Below, one piece after another: positions 1 through 8,937 of a stretch of DNA of 64,000 nucleotides. The stretch lies in the NCBI RefSeq assembly GCF_029233945.1, contig NZ_JARGOQ010000009.1, positions 1 to 64,000 on the forward strand, written 5' to 3'. Under the pieces are notes generated by a model. It made no database searches. It saw only the letters and a program-made list of their open reading frames with translations, and was not told the DNA's origin. Made by a program: the position numbers and the translations under genes. Position 1 is the first letter of the stretch, and every line of letters starts with the position of its first letter. The stretch is from Sneathiella sp. GTDB taxonomy: Bacteria > Pseudomonadota > Alphaproteobacteria > Sneathiellales > Sneathiellaceae.

Positions 1-888
1 TTCCTTGTCTGCGCCGCCGCTATGAGCATTTTCGCAAGTTATATCCAGGAACTCGCGCGGCGGAAAGACTTCATCAATATGCAGATGCTCGATGACGAAC
101 GGATGAAGAGTGATGTTCTCGCTGAAAAAGCGCAGGCGGCCAACCATTCGAAATCTGAATTTCTCGCCATCATGTCTCATGAATTACGGACACCGCTCAA
201 CGCGATTATTGGATTTTCCGAAATTCTGGAAAAAGAGATGTTCGGCCCCCTCGGCAGGGAGCAATACAAGGAATACTCCAAGGATATTAACGTCAGCGGA
301 CAGCATCTTCTGAGTATCATCAACGACATTCTCGATCTTTCGAAAGCAGAGGCCGGCAAGCTGATCTTGCAAGAAGAGGATGTAGCTGTTGTCGATATTG
401 TCAATTCCACCTTGCGGATCATTCGCGATCATGCGGCAGAACGTGGTGTACGCCTTGCCTTTGATATACCGGCGCATGACTATCACATGACTGGCGATCC
501 GCGCCTGTTGGCGCAGGTGTTTCTCAACCTCTTTTCCAACGCCGTGAAATTTACCCATAAAGGCGGGGCTGTGGCGATCAGCTTCGAGGAAATGGCGTCC
601 GGTAACCTTGCCATCCGGATTAAGGATACCGGCATTGGCATCGATCCGGAGAATATTGAAAAGGTCTTCGCTCCCTTCGTGCAGATTGAAGGCTCGATGG
701 CACGAAATTACGAGGGAACAGGTCTCGGCTTGCCGCTTACCAAGAATATTATGGAACTGCATAGCGGGACCATCACGCTGGATAGCCAGCTGGGAGAAGG
801 CACTGTTGCCATCGTTGAATTCCCAAAAGAAAGAATGATCAATCACCTTTCTGGCGATGAAAACAAAAAGTTGCTTGTACAGGTCTAG
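1..888 (+). CDS. Sensor histidine kinase, 5' end outside window
   Basis: Autophosphorylating sensor kinase of a two-component system. The frame is open to the first base and the residues before the first Met are hydrophobic, so the gene begins outside the window and this Met is internal, probably just after a membrane segment. Numbering from that Met: a linker helix, the dimerisation/phosphoacceptor H-box with His53 (HELRTPLN), N-box Asn near 173, DTGIG at 202-206 and GTGLG at 232-236 of the HATPase domain. The kinase is complete from the H-box to the end. It converges on the PilZ-methyltransferase gene. No response regulator is in view; signal and partner are unknown. Confidence 0.9.
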   Translation, partial: FLVCAAAMSIFASYIQELARRKDFINMQMLDDERMKSDVLAEKAQAANHSKSEFLAIMSHELRTPLNAIIGFSEILEKEMFGPLGREQYKEYSKDINVSGQHLLSIINDILDLSKAEAGKLILQEEDVAVVDIVNSTLRIIRDHAAERGVRLAFDIPAHDYHMTGDPRLLAQVFLNLFSNAVKFTHKGGAVAISFEEMASGNLAIRIKDTGIGIDPENIEKVFAPFVQIEGSMARNYEGTGLGLPLTKNIMELHSGTITLDSQLGEGTVAIVEFPKERMINHLSGDENKKLLVQV

Positions 889-934
889 GAGTGGACGGCA
901 GGCAGCATAGCCTCTGTTCTCAATCGTGGGAAGA

Positions 935-2395
935 TTACAGCGGCTTGGTGACGATCAACAGATGGCAGTGACCTGTTGAATCAACGGCAATTTCCCGAGT
1001 AGCTTCACTATCAAGATTATGTGCAAGGTCTCGCATTTCTTCTTCTGTACGATGCACCAAAGTCCAGTCGACGGCATACTCGACCTGCCATTCCAGGCTC
1101 GTGTCAGAAGTTTTCATGCAGCCAATGATCAGTGTTCCGCCGGGGACGAGATTGGCGTAAAGGTCGTCGACCATCCTTGTCGCCCTTTTCTTGCCGAGGT
1201 AATCGGCAAGACCGACAGCATAGATAAGGTCCTGCTTTTCCAACTTCCGGAACAGTTTGCCCGTGGCCAAAAATTCGAGGAATGTCGCATGCAGGCACTT
1301 GACGGACGCTTTGCCTTCCAAACGGGCAACCTGCGGATAGGTACTGTTATAGGCATATGAAAGGGCGTCATGATCCTGATCGATCAGGGTAAATTCCATA
1401 TTTAATGGTGGCGCCATCGATTTTAGGAAATTCGCGACTTCCTGCGCCGGTCCGCAACCAAGGCTCGCAACCCTGAAGCTTTTCTGGCCTCTTTCCGCCG
1501 CCCTGTTGCTCAGCTTGGCGATGGCCTGCTTAGTCATGGTCATGCGTGTCGTGATAAATTCACCTGTAGAGGTGCCGAGCCGATGGCAAAACTTAGCGTA
1601 AGCTGTATCCCCTTCCAAGCTGAGGTTATAGGCATAGTTCATGACCTGATAATCACCCGGGTACCCGAGTGGCTTCATGTATGCCCTGTTCCAGCTCGCG
1701 CCCGGTAGTAATTCTGGCGTCAGAACCAATTCCGTATATGTCTTGGTCGCCGCGATTACCGCCTCGTCATCGCCAAGTTCTTTGGTGATCTTCAGGCATT
1801 TTTGGGAAATCTCTTTCCAGCGGGCCAAGGCCTTCGTCTCGCAGGCAAGGATAATGTCCTTTATTCGTTCGTCGCGCCGGGAATCTTCCGGATTGAGGTC
1901 TTTCTCGACCTTATCCAGCACCTTGTGAATGGAGCGGAGCATATAGACGGCATCGCCGATTGCTTCCTTGTAAGTTGCCGGCACCAGATGCGATTGATCC
2001 GCCAGTCCGACGGTAACCGCCTGCTGGAGGGCGAGATCGTCATGCTGATCCAGGATTTTCTGTATGTCGAGAAATCCCTTAGTGAGCTCAATGGCGACTT
2101 TATGTTGGCTCTCGTGCGGTTCAATACGGCGGATTTTGCCATTTCCGACAAAGATCTCTGTCGTTCCCAGATTTAGCTTGAGGGGAACGTCCTTGTTCAT
2201 CTCTTCAAGCCAGGAAAAATTCTGCGGACTAACAAAGCTAATTCCGCTCATGCTGATATCGAATAAATCAAAGGCTTTATCGTCGACCTTGATGACGGGC
2301 GAAATGCTGCTCATCAGGGTCTTTGCGTTAAATCGTTCGGCGCGATAAAAAACGCGTCTACCCTCGCCCCCGGTAAGCTCTTCATAATGTTTCAT
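935..2395 (-). CDS. PilZ domain fused to PhcB-like SAM methyltransferase
   Basis: 486 residues in two parts. Residues 1-105 form a PilZ domain with both c-di-GMP motifs: RxxxR at Arg14-Arg18 and DxSxxG at Asp46-Gly51. Residues 150-486 resemble the family annotated as extracellular factor 3-hydroxypalmitic acid methyl ester biosynthesis protein (Ralstonia PhcB): a KPLGYPGDYQVMN block at 241-253, a SAM-binding SLGCGPAQE at 311-319 and the acidic LIDQD at 337-341. PhcB makes a volatile fatty acid methyl ester quorum signal. Inference: a cytosolic methyltransferase whose activity responds to c-di-GMP. The substrate is not known, and the catalytic half could methylate something else. The gene stands alone, convergent with a histidine kinase. 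Confidence 0.75.
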   Translation of the reverse strand: MKHYEELTGGEGRRVFYRAERFNAKTLMSSISPVIKVDDKAFDLFDISMSGISFVSPQNFSWLEEMNKDVPLKLNLGTTEIFVGNGKIRRIEPHESQHKVAIELTKGFLDIQKILDQHDDLALQQAVTVGLADQSHLVPATYKEAIGDAVYMLRSIHKVLDKVEKDLNPEDSRRDERIKDIILACETKALARWKEISQKCLKITKELGDDEAVIAATKTYTELVLTPELLPGASWNRAYMKPLGYPGDYQVMNYAYNLSLEGDTAYAKFCHRLGTSTGEFITTRMTMTKQAIAKLSNRAAERGQKSFRVASLGCGPAQEVANFLKSMAPPLNMEFTLIDQDHDALSYAYNSTYPQVARLEGKASVKCLHATFLEFLATGKLFRKLEKQDLIYAVGLADYLGKKRATRMVDDLYANLVPGGTLIIGCMKTSDTSLEWQVEYAVDWTLVHRTEEEMRDLAHNLDSEATREIAVDSTGHCHLLIVTKPL

Positions 2396-2731
2396 ATTAC
2401 GCTCACTAAACGATTACTGGACATTTTTTAAATAACCTACTGGTAGTGCACATGTTTTGCAACCAGCTAAATTCTAAATTAGCAACAAAAGTAAATAACG
2501 AGCAGCACGTCAGCTACCTGATCAAAAAATTAACCATAGTCATTAACTATACGCATTTAAATACAGTTAACAATTGGTTAAGATTATAATCGTATCTTAA
2601 ATGGAAAGACAACCAGATAACATGCGAATTCTTTGTCAAGAAGATAAATACTATATATTGGGATTTATCGGCACATATTTAGTTTATTTCCCACAGATTG
2701 TGGTAATCGGTTGCCATTTTCACGTCGAAAA
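2396..2731. other. AT-rich intergenic region, no gene
   Basis: A 336-base AT-rich stretch between the start of the PilZ-methyltransferase gene and the end of rppH, both on the minus strand. It must hold the methyltransferase promoter and the 3' end of the rppH transcript. I see no coding frame, no RNA gene and no convincing terminator; the only hairpin near rppH is a 5-bp stem at 2691-2703 without a U-run. Confidence 0.6.
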
Positions 2732-3211
2732 TCAGATGTATGGGGAAAATTTCTGTAAAATTGTCTCATAAAGATCACGCTTAAATGGAACGATCAGGCT
2801 TGGTAGTTCCGAAAATTCAGCCCATTTCCACTCAGCGAATTCAGGATGCTGTGTTTCGATATTGATGTCATGATCCTTCCCCAGATATCGAAACAGGAAC
2901 CATTTTTGCTTTTGGCCGCGATATTTTCCCTTCCAGACTTTGCCGATCAGGTTTTTCGGTAAATCATACGTCAGCCATTCATCCAGGCTGTGAATAAGCT
3001 CGACATTCCGGGTGCCGATTTCTTCGTCAAGCTCGCGAACAGCGGCCTGAAAAGGGTCTTCTCCCGGATCGATCCCGCCTTGAGGCATTTGCCAATGCTC
3101 CGTGACCATATCGATCCGCCGGCCGACGAACACCTGCCTTTTTGTGTTCAGAACCATCATGCCCGCACAGGGCCGGTAGGGAAGATCTTCTCTGGAAGCT
3201 GTTTCAGTCAT
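2732..3211 (-). CDS. rppH: RNA pyrophosphohydrolase RppH
   Basis: Nudix hydrolase that removes pyrophosphate from the 5' triphosphate end of mRNA, starting 5'-end-dependent decay in the cytoplasm. The Nudix box spans residues 45-67 (Gly45, Glu51, REL at 59-61, EE at 63-64, Gly66). The N-terminal PYRPCAGMMVLN and the WQMPQGGID segment are typical of RppH rather than of other Nudix enzymes, and 159 residues is the usual length. It follows the polysaccharide deacetylase gene by 2 bases and is the last gene of the gpmI-to-rppH run. The start is an ATG. Confidence 0.95.
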   Translation of the reverse strand: MTETASREDLPYRPCAGMMVLNTKRQVFVGRRIDMVTEHWQMPQGGIDPGEDPFQAAVRELDEEIGTRNVELIHSLDEWLTYDLPKNLIGKVWKGKYRGQKQKWFLFRYLGKDHDINIETQHPEFAEWKWAEFSELPSLIVPFKRDLYETILQKFSPYI

Positions 3212-3213
3212 GA

Positions 3214-4614
3214 CTATTCTTGCCTTTTGATAAGGGCTGACACGGGTGCCAGAACCAGCCCTTTCTGATCCAATGTACCGGCCCAGTCCGACAAATGCCG
3301 GAATGTTTCGCTGTGAGGATAGGCTATCCCGATGGCTGATCCTGTCCTTTGGGCGATTGATTCCAGTTCTGCGAGACGCACATCAATAAGGGCGGCATCG
3401 GCCTTATGATCCAGAAATCGGTTGTTGATGGCAACAGGAATGTCCAGGTCATCGGCGATTTCTGCCGCTACACTATTGCTGGCCGTCCGGCTATCCAGAT
3501 AGAAAACCGCTTTTTCCTTAAGAACTGTCAAAACGGGCCGAATGCTGTTGGTCGTTGCCGTGAACTTCGACCCCATCTGGTTGGTGACGCCGGCATACCC
3601 CGTGAACCGGTCAAGAGCCCAATCAAGGCGCGCGAGGTTCTCGCCTTCGTCCAGATCTGTTCTCATGGCTTGCGGTCCCGGATCAATTCGTGGATAGCCC
3701 ACAGGTTCCATCGGCAGCTGGAGAAGCACTTCATGTCCCGCATCGCGCGCCTGATCGACCAGTTCTTGCAGGTTCTGGCCATATGGATTAAATCCCAGCG
3801 TCACAGCGGCAGGAAGACTTTCAATAGCCTCGCGCGCGCGGGAGGGATTTACACCCGCCTCGCTGATCACAATCGCGATACGAGGGCGGTCGTCCGCATA
3901 GTTGAAAGCCGCGGCATATGCCCGCCAGGGAGGGATTATCCCTGAAGATATGATTTCCTCCGACTTTGCATCGGGTTCTTCAGCCGTTTTTGTTGTCTCT
4001 TGCTCCAATTCGCTTGCCTCGTCCTGAGGTATGGGCAGTGTTGGGGGCGGGAGGTTTTTTAGTGTTTCTTCTGATGTTTCTATTTCATTCTCGCCGGGCT
4101 TATCGACGGGCGTTAAAATATGCTCCGTAACTTCGGGCTCGGTTGACGGAGCAGGAAGTTCAGGTTGATTGATACTCTCGGTGTCAGTCTCTTCATCAGT
4201 AGCAGAGTGGAGTGGAACGATATCGGTTGGTGATGGTAAGCTCTCTGGAGCGTCAACCATCACGTCAGCCAGTTCTTCCGGATCTGGGGGTGGTGTCGTA
4301 ACCTGGGGGGATGCGGGCACTGGCGCGACCGGCTCAGGCGCAATGCTTGCGGAGGCTTCCTCCGTAGAGATATCTGTCGGCGTCTCTGTGATATCGCTCT
4401 CTGGCGGCAGTTGCGGTATTGCCTCAACCGATGCGTCAATCGCGGTGCTGGCCGTTATAACGGGGGCAGCGTGCTTGTCGTTATGCTTGCCAAAAAAGCT
4501 CCAGCTACTAATGCCAATAACGGCAAGAATAACGGCCAGAGAGAGCATAAATAAAACCGACACCTTGTTCTTCGGTGTCGGTTTTGAAGTATCGTCTGTT
4601 TTCAGCTTTCCCAC
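3214..4614 (-). CDS. Divergent polysaccharide deacetylase family protein (YibQ/DUF610)
   Basis: 466 residues. A short basic N-terminus and one membrane anchor (about 18-40) are followed by a long Pro/Glu/Thr-rich linker (about 45-225), then the conserved domain beginning RIAIVISEAGVNPSRA. The domain contains LGFNPYGQNLQ, EVLLQLPMEP and the LDSRTASNSVA segment typical of the YibQ-type divergent polysaccharide deacetylases. Family function is not settled; it probably acts on cell-wall or surface glycan in the periplasm, in keeping with its ctpA and envC-like neighbours. The start is GTG with a weak ribosome binding site. The Pro/Glu linker is probably a spacer across the periplasm. Confidence 0.82.
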   Translation of the reverse strand: MGKLKTDDTSKPTPKNKVSVLFMLSLAVILAVIGISSWSFFGKHNDKHAAPVITASTAIDASVEAIPQLPPESDITETPTDISTEEASASIAPEPVAPVPASPQVTTPPPDPEELADVMVDAPESLPSPTDIVPLHSATDEETDTESINQPELPAPSTEPEVTEHILTPVDKPGENEIETSEETLKNLPPPTLPIPQDEASELEQETTKTAEEPDAKSEEIISSGIIPPWRAYAAAFNYADDRPRIAIVISEAGVNPSRAREAIESLPAAVTLGFNPYGQNLQELVDQARDAGHEVLLQLPMEPVGYPRIDPGPQAMRTDLDEGENLARLDWALDRFTGYAGVTNQMGSKFTATTNSIRPVLTVLKEKAVFYLDSRTASNSVAAEIADDLDIPVAINNRFLDHKADAALIDVRLAELESIAQRTGSAIGIAYPHSETFRHLSDWAGTLDQKGLVLAPVSALIKRQE

Positions 4615-4704
4615 AGTAATCCGCCGGTGTTTTTAATCCTGCCGGCGCAAGCGATGTTGCCGGATACAGACTAACTCGCCGGAAGGACTAAGATGTATAG
4701 CTAC

Positions 4705-5997
4705 TTATTTCGCATCCTTTTTTGCAAAAAGCCAGACACCTTTTAACAGATCTTTCGCGCGAAGCAGTTGATAGTCGAGAATTTCCTCTTCAATCGCCGC
4801 TTCTACCGCGCCGTCCGCAGAAGATTCCGCTTCATCCCCATTTTCAAGGTGGTTCCGCAAATCCGCCTCGGACCGGCCTCCGGTGGATTCCAGAACTTCA
4901 AGCTTCGCCTGTTCCACTTCGATATCCGGGACGATGCCCTTGGCTTGAATAGACGTTCCCGATGGCGTGTAGTAGCGCGCCGTTGTCATCCGCATGGCCC
5001 CATTCCCCTGCAATGGAACGATTGTCTGCACAGAGCCCTTACCGAAGCTTTTTGTGCCAAGGATAACAGCGCGGCCATGGTCCTGAAGGGCGCCGGCTAC
5101 AATTTCAGACGCACTAGCGGAACCGCCGTTGATCAGGACGACAATCGGCTTGCCATCGACGATGTCATCCGGTTTCGCATTGTACCGCTGCGCATCGTCT
5201 GCCTTGCGGCCCCGGGTAGAGACAATCTCGCCTTTTTCAAGGAAGTCATCCGAGACCGCGATTGCCTGATCGAGCAGTCCGCCGGGATTGTTACGAAGAT
5301 CAAGAATAAGGCCCTTGAAATTGCCGTCGGCCTCTTCTTTCAATCGATTAATCGTCTTGCGAAGGCCATCATCGGTTTGTTCGGTAAAGCTGGAAACCCG
5401 AACATAGAGGATATCATCATCCTCAAGCCGACCGCGAACGGACTGCACGGTTATGATGGCGCGGGTCAAGGTAATATCAAGCGGTTCCTTCTCACCTGCG
5501 CGGCGGATGGTGAGTTTGAGGTCTGTGTCGACCAGTCCGCGCATTCTCTCAACCGCTTCGGCAAGCGTGAGGCCCAGCACGGCCTCGTCATCAAGATGGG
5601 TAATATAGTCGCCTGCAAGAACGCCTGCCTTGGCCGCGGGCGTATCGTCGATCGGCGCAACAACTTTGACCAGGCCATTTTCCATGGTGACCTCAATCCC
5701 AAGTCCGCCGAACTTACCACGGGTCTGTACTTTCATGCCGTCATAATTTTTCGGATTGAGATAGCTCGAATGCGGATCGAGAGAGCTGAGCATGCCGTTA
5801 ATCGCCGCTTCGATCAGCTTTTCGTCATCGACCTCTTCAACATAATCCTCGCGGATTTTTGCAAAAACATCGCCAAACAAATTCAGTTGGCGATAGGTTT
5901 CGGAACTGGCTTCCACGCGGTCATCCGGTGTCGCAATAATGGCGACCGACAATATGAGTACCGACGCGGCCAACACTCCTGTTACAAACTGTCTCAT
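4705..5997 (-). CDS. ctpA: Carboxy-terminal processing protease, S41 family
   Basis: Periplasmic serine protease that trims C-terminal ends of envelope proteins. An N-terminal signal or anchor (1-22) is followed by a helical cap, a PDZ domain (about 95-170) and the S41 protease core with GGSASASEI (catalytic Ser295) and FGKGSVQ (Lys320); their 25-residue spacing matches E. coli Prc. At 430 residues it is a CtpA-type rather than the longer Prc-type enzyme. Its ATG overlaps the stop of the upstream envC-like gene in a TAATG junction, so the two are probably translationally coupled. The pairing fits control of peptidoglycan hydrolases. Confidence 0.93.
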   Translation of the reverse strand: MRQFVTGVLAASVLILSVAIIATPDDRVEASSETYRQLNLFGDVFAKIREDYVEEVDDEKLIEAAINGMLSSLDPHSSYLNPKNYDGMKVQTRGKFGGLGIEVTMENGLVKVVAPIDDTPAAKAGVLAGDYITHLDDEAVLGLTLAEAVERMRGLVDTDLKLTIRRAGEKEPLDITLTRAIITVQSVRGRLEDDDILYVRVSSFTEQTDDGLRKTINRLKEEADGNFKGLILDLRNNPGGLLDQAIAVSDDFLEKGEIVSTRGRKADDAQRYNAKPDDIVDGKPIVVLINGGSASASEIVAGALQDHGRAVILGTKSFGKGSVQTIVPLQGNGAMRMTTARYYTPSGTSIQAKGIVPDIEVEQAKLEVLESTGGRSEADLRNHLENGDEAESSADGAVEAAIEEEILDYQLLRAKDLLKGVWLFAKKDAK

Positions 5998-7325
5998 TAT
6001 CCGCTAACCTTTCTATTCTCCGCCATTAACCAGGGGACAGGGTCAATGGGCGCACCGTTGTTTCTAAGCTCCATATAGAGCTTTGGGTTTTCTTTACTAC
6101 TCTTTTTCATCTGGCCCACCGGTTCACCGGCCAGCAATAATTGTCCGACCGATCCGTCAATAGAGCCCATTCCAGACAGCAGTGTATGATATCCATCACC
6201 ATGGTCAATGATCAGCAATAATCCATAGTGCCGGAAAGGGCCGGCGAAGGCAATCTGACCATCAAAAGGCGAGATGACCGCCGCCTGCGCGCGGGTTTCG
6301 ATAACAATTCCCTTTTCATGGCCCGCCTGATCACTTTCATCATATTTCGTTATGATCCGGCCACCAACAGGTAAGGGGAGCAAGCCTTTCGCCTCTATGA
6401 AATGGCGTGCGCGGCCAATATTGGCAAGCTTCGGCGATATGGCCGGTCTTTTTAGGACGACTTCATTCGCTGAGTTCTTCGCGTTTTCTGCCTCTTGCGC
6501 GGCGCGGGCTTGCATCTCTTTTTCTCGTTCGGCTATTTCCCGTTGAAGCCTTGCCTGTTCGGCGGCTCGTTGTCGCGCCTTGTCTTCTTCCAACCGCTGC
6601 ATGAGAGTTTCCGTATCACGGACATTTGCCGCCAGTTTTTGAAGCCGTTGCTGTTCGGTTTTGTTTGCCGCGGCAATTTCTTTCTGTGCAGCGCGTTTCT
6701 CGGCGAGCAATTGATCAAGCTTATCTTGCTCGGCGATACGTTTTTCGCGTAGCGCGGTGAATTCCTCCCTTTCGGTGGCATATTGCGCACGGAGGCTTGC
6801 CAGGGTGTCAAGCTGGGCAGACAGTTGATCCGCCTCTTTTTTCAGTTTTGGCAATATGGATTGCAACAAGGAAGAGGCGCGCAAGCTATCTACCAGCCCG
6901 CTCGGGTTCCCCATCAGTGTCCCTTCCGGTTGGCGGCTGAGATTGACAAGGGCAGAGAGCATGACGGCGAGATCAGCATTCCTTTTGGAAAGATTCTGGA
7001 ACGTTTCATCCTCTACCTGCCGGATTTGATCAAGCCGTTCTTCCACGTCAACGAGATCTTGGTCAAGCAGGGTGAGGTTGCGACCAGCCGTAACAAGCCT
7101 TTGCTTGAGAACCTTGATTTCACCGCCGAGATTATCCAGTTGGCTGGAGAAGCTTTCCTGCCGGGTTTCCGCATCCGCCAGCGCTTGTCGCAATTTCTCG
7201 AGATCGGTGTCCGGGGACGCCGCCCAAGAGGCTACAGGCAGCAGGAGTGACAACCCGAGAAACCCGCAGGTGATACGCCACGAAACCCGACGCAAACGAA
7301 AAAAACTGAACTCAGGACGCAACAC
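5997..7325 (-). CDS. EnvC-like murein hydrolase activator with degenerate M23/LytM domain
   Basis: 442 residues: signal peptide (about 1-35, ending near ASWAAS), long coiled coil (about 40-290) rich in Glu, Gln, Arg and Ala, and a C-terminal M23/LytM domain (about 315-430). The zinc ligands of active M23 enzymes are missing: the HxGxD position reads HEKGIVIE and the HLHFE position reads KLYMELR. This is the EnvC state, in which the domain activates a cell-wall amidase instead of cutting peptidoglycan. Likely role: periplasmic divisome-associated amidase activator. The start is GTG and overlaps the 3' end of gpmI by 14 bases; ctpA follows with a TAATG overlap. Confidence 0.88.
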   Translation of the reverse strand: MLRPEFSFFRLRRVSWRITCGFLGLSLLLPVASWAASPDTDLEKLRQALADAETRQESFSSQLDNLGGEIKVLKQRLVTAGRNLTLLDQDLVDVEERLDQIRQVEDETFQNLSKRNADLAVMLSALVNLSRQPEGTLMGNPSGLVDSLRASSLLQSILPKLKKEADQLSAQLDTLASLRAQYATEREEFTALREKRIAEQDKLDQLLAEKRAAQKEIAAANKTEQQRLQKLAANVRDTETLMQRLEEDKARQRAAEQARLQREIAEREKEMQARAAQEAENAKNSANEVVLKRPAISPKLANIGRARHFIEAKGLLPLPVGGRIITKYDESDQAGHEKGIVIETRAQAAVISPFDGQIAFAGPFRHYGLLLIIDHGDGYHTLLSGMGSIDGSVGQLLLAGEPVGQMKKSSKENPKLYMELRNNGAPIDPVPWLMAENRKVSG

Positions 7326-8895
7326 GGTCTTTTTCCAGCCCCTCCCTCACATGCACAAGATTTGTACCGGTCATTTCCGAGGGGATATCCAAGCCCATAA
7401 GATTTAGAACCGTTGGTGCAAGATCGGCAAGTGTGCCATCTTTAACGGATGCGCCTTCGGGCCCCACGGCGAGTACGAAAGGTACAAGGTTCGTTGTATG
7501 CGACGTGTAGGGCGCCTGTGTTTTCGGGTCGCGCATAACCTCTATATTACCGTGATCGGCGGTAATCATCATCGCCCCGCCAACGTCTTCGATTGCCTTG
7601 GCCAGCTTGCCGATACAGTCGTCGATCACTTCAACCGCTTTGATTGCGGCCTCCATCACGCCTGTATGGCCAACCATGTCCGGATTGGCGAAATTAACGA
7701 CGATCAGGTCAAATTTTTCAGATTGAATGGCTTCTATAAGGCTGTCCCGGACTTCAAACGCAGACATTTCCGGCTTTAAGTCATAGGTTGCAACCTTCGG
7801 GCTGGGAATCAGAAGGCGTTCCTCCCCATTATAGACCTGTTCTTCCCCGCCATTCAGGAAAAAGGTGACATGGGCGTATTTCTCGGTTTCCGCAATCCGA
7901 AGCTGTGTCTTGCCGGCAGTTGCGGCCACTTCACCCAGCGTATGCCTTACCTCGATCGGCGGGAACAGGGCAGGAATAGAGTTGGAAAGCTCTGTCGAAT
8001 ATTCAACCATTCCCTTGATAGTCGCCAAATTCGGCCGTTTTGCTCGCTTGAAACCGCTAAATCCGTCATCAGTGATTGCGGTAAGAAGCTCCCGTGCGCG
8101 GTCGGCACGGAAATTTGCCATGATGAAGGCATCTCCGTCCTGCAGGCCATCGTATCCGTCTGCGATATGCGGCTGGAAAAATTCATCGGTTTCACCTGAC
8201 TCATACGCGTGCTCCAGCGCTGCAATTGGGTCGGTGAATTTCTCGCCTTTAGCAGAAAAAATAGCATTGTAGGCTTTCTCGACACGATCCCAATTGGTGT
8301 CGCGGTCCATGGCAAAATAACGCCCGACAAGAGTGGCAATGCCTGCGTGATTGAGGGTGCCGAGCTGTTTCACAATGTCTCTCGTGTAGTCAGCGCCACT
8401 TGTCGGCGGGGTATCGCGACCATCCATGAAGCCATGGAGGCAAACGTCAATGCCCGCATCATCCATGATTTTGGCGAGTGCTATCATATGGTCCTGATGG
8501 GAATGTACGCCGCCGGGGGAAAGCAAGCCCGCGATATGACAGCGGCCACCCGATGTTTTCAGCTTGGCAATAACATCCAATAGTCCCGGGTTTTGCGCCA
8601 GGGCGCCGGTTTCAATCTCGTGATTGATGCGGGGTAGGTCCTGAAGGATAATCCGACCGCTGCCGATGGTCATATGCCCGACCTCGGAGTTGCCCATCTG
8701 TCCATCCGGGAGGCCGACATCCGCGCCAGACGTCCCAAGCAGGCTATGCGGCTGCGTCGCTACCATACGGTCCCAATTCGGGGTATTTCCGGCGGTGATG
8801 GCGTTATCGACGTTCGTTTCGCTATGGCCCCAGCCGTCAAGAATACAGAGCATAACGGGACGTGGAGTATAAGAATGATCACTATGGCTTTTCAT
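7312..8895 (-). CDS. gpmI: 2,3-bisphosphoglycerate-independent phosphoglycerate mutase
   Basis: Interconverts 3- and 2-phosphoglycerate in glycolysis and gluconeogenesis using a phosphoserine intermediate and two Mn(II) ions. At 527 residues it is full length. The N-terminal MLCILDGWG metal-binding motif, catalytic Ser70 in GQMGNSEVGHMTIGSGR, the HGFMDGRDTPP segment and the late TADHGNIE motif are all present. It starts 42 bases downstream of rlmH and probably belongs to the same transcript as the envC-like gene and ctpA, an order common in alphaproteobacteria. Confidence 0.97.
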   Translation of the reverse strand: MKSHSDHSYTPRPVMLCILDGWGHSETNVDNAITAGNTPNWDRMVATQPHSLLGTSGADVGLPDGQMGNSEVGHMTIGSGRIILQDLPRINHEIETGALAQNPGLLDVIAKLKTSGGRCHIAGLLSPGGVHSHQDHMIALAKIMDDAGIDVCLHGFMDGRDTPPTSGADYTRDIVKQLGTLNHAGIATLVGRYFAMDRDTNWDRVEKAYNAIFSAKGEKFTDPIAALEHAYESGETDEFFQPHIADGYDGLQDGDAFIMANFRADRARELLTAITDDGFSGFKRAKRPNLATIKGMVEYSTELSNSIPALFPPIEVRHTLGEVAATAGKTQLRIAETEKYAHVTFFLNGGEEQVYNGEERLLIPSPKVATYDLKPEMSAFEVRDSLIEAIQSEKFDLIVVNFANPDMVGHTGVMEAAIKAVEVIDDCIGKLAKAIEDVGGAMMITADHGNIEVMRDPKTQAPYTSHTTNLVPFVLAVGPEGASVKDGTLADLAPTVLNLMGLDIPSEMTGTNLVHVREGLEKDRVAS

Positions 8896-8937
8896 AACCG
8901 TCTTTATAGTCCCGTTAAAATTAAGATTCCATTATAA

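Noticed and set aside
184-846. Minus-strand frame of 220 codons within the histidine kinase gene
   Set aside because: The plus strand encodes complete H-, N-, G1 and G2 boxes; the antisense frame has no family features.
2691-2703. CCACA-GAT-TGTGG hairpin after rppH
   Set aside because: Only a 5-bp stem and no following U-run on the minus strand; not a credible terminator.
4169-4636. Plus-strand Ser/Gly/Val-rich frame opposite the deacetylase linker
   Set aside because: Its low-complexity sequence mirrors the Pro/Glu-rich linker on the minus strand.
4768-6078. Long plus-strand frame of 436 codons opposite ctpA
   Set aside because: It is the antisense shadow of ctpA; ctpA has an intact S41 catalytic dyad and the antisense frame has no recognisable domain.
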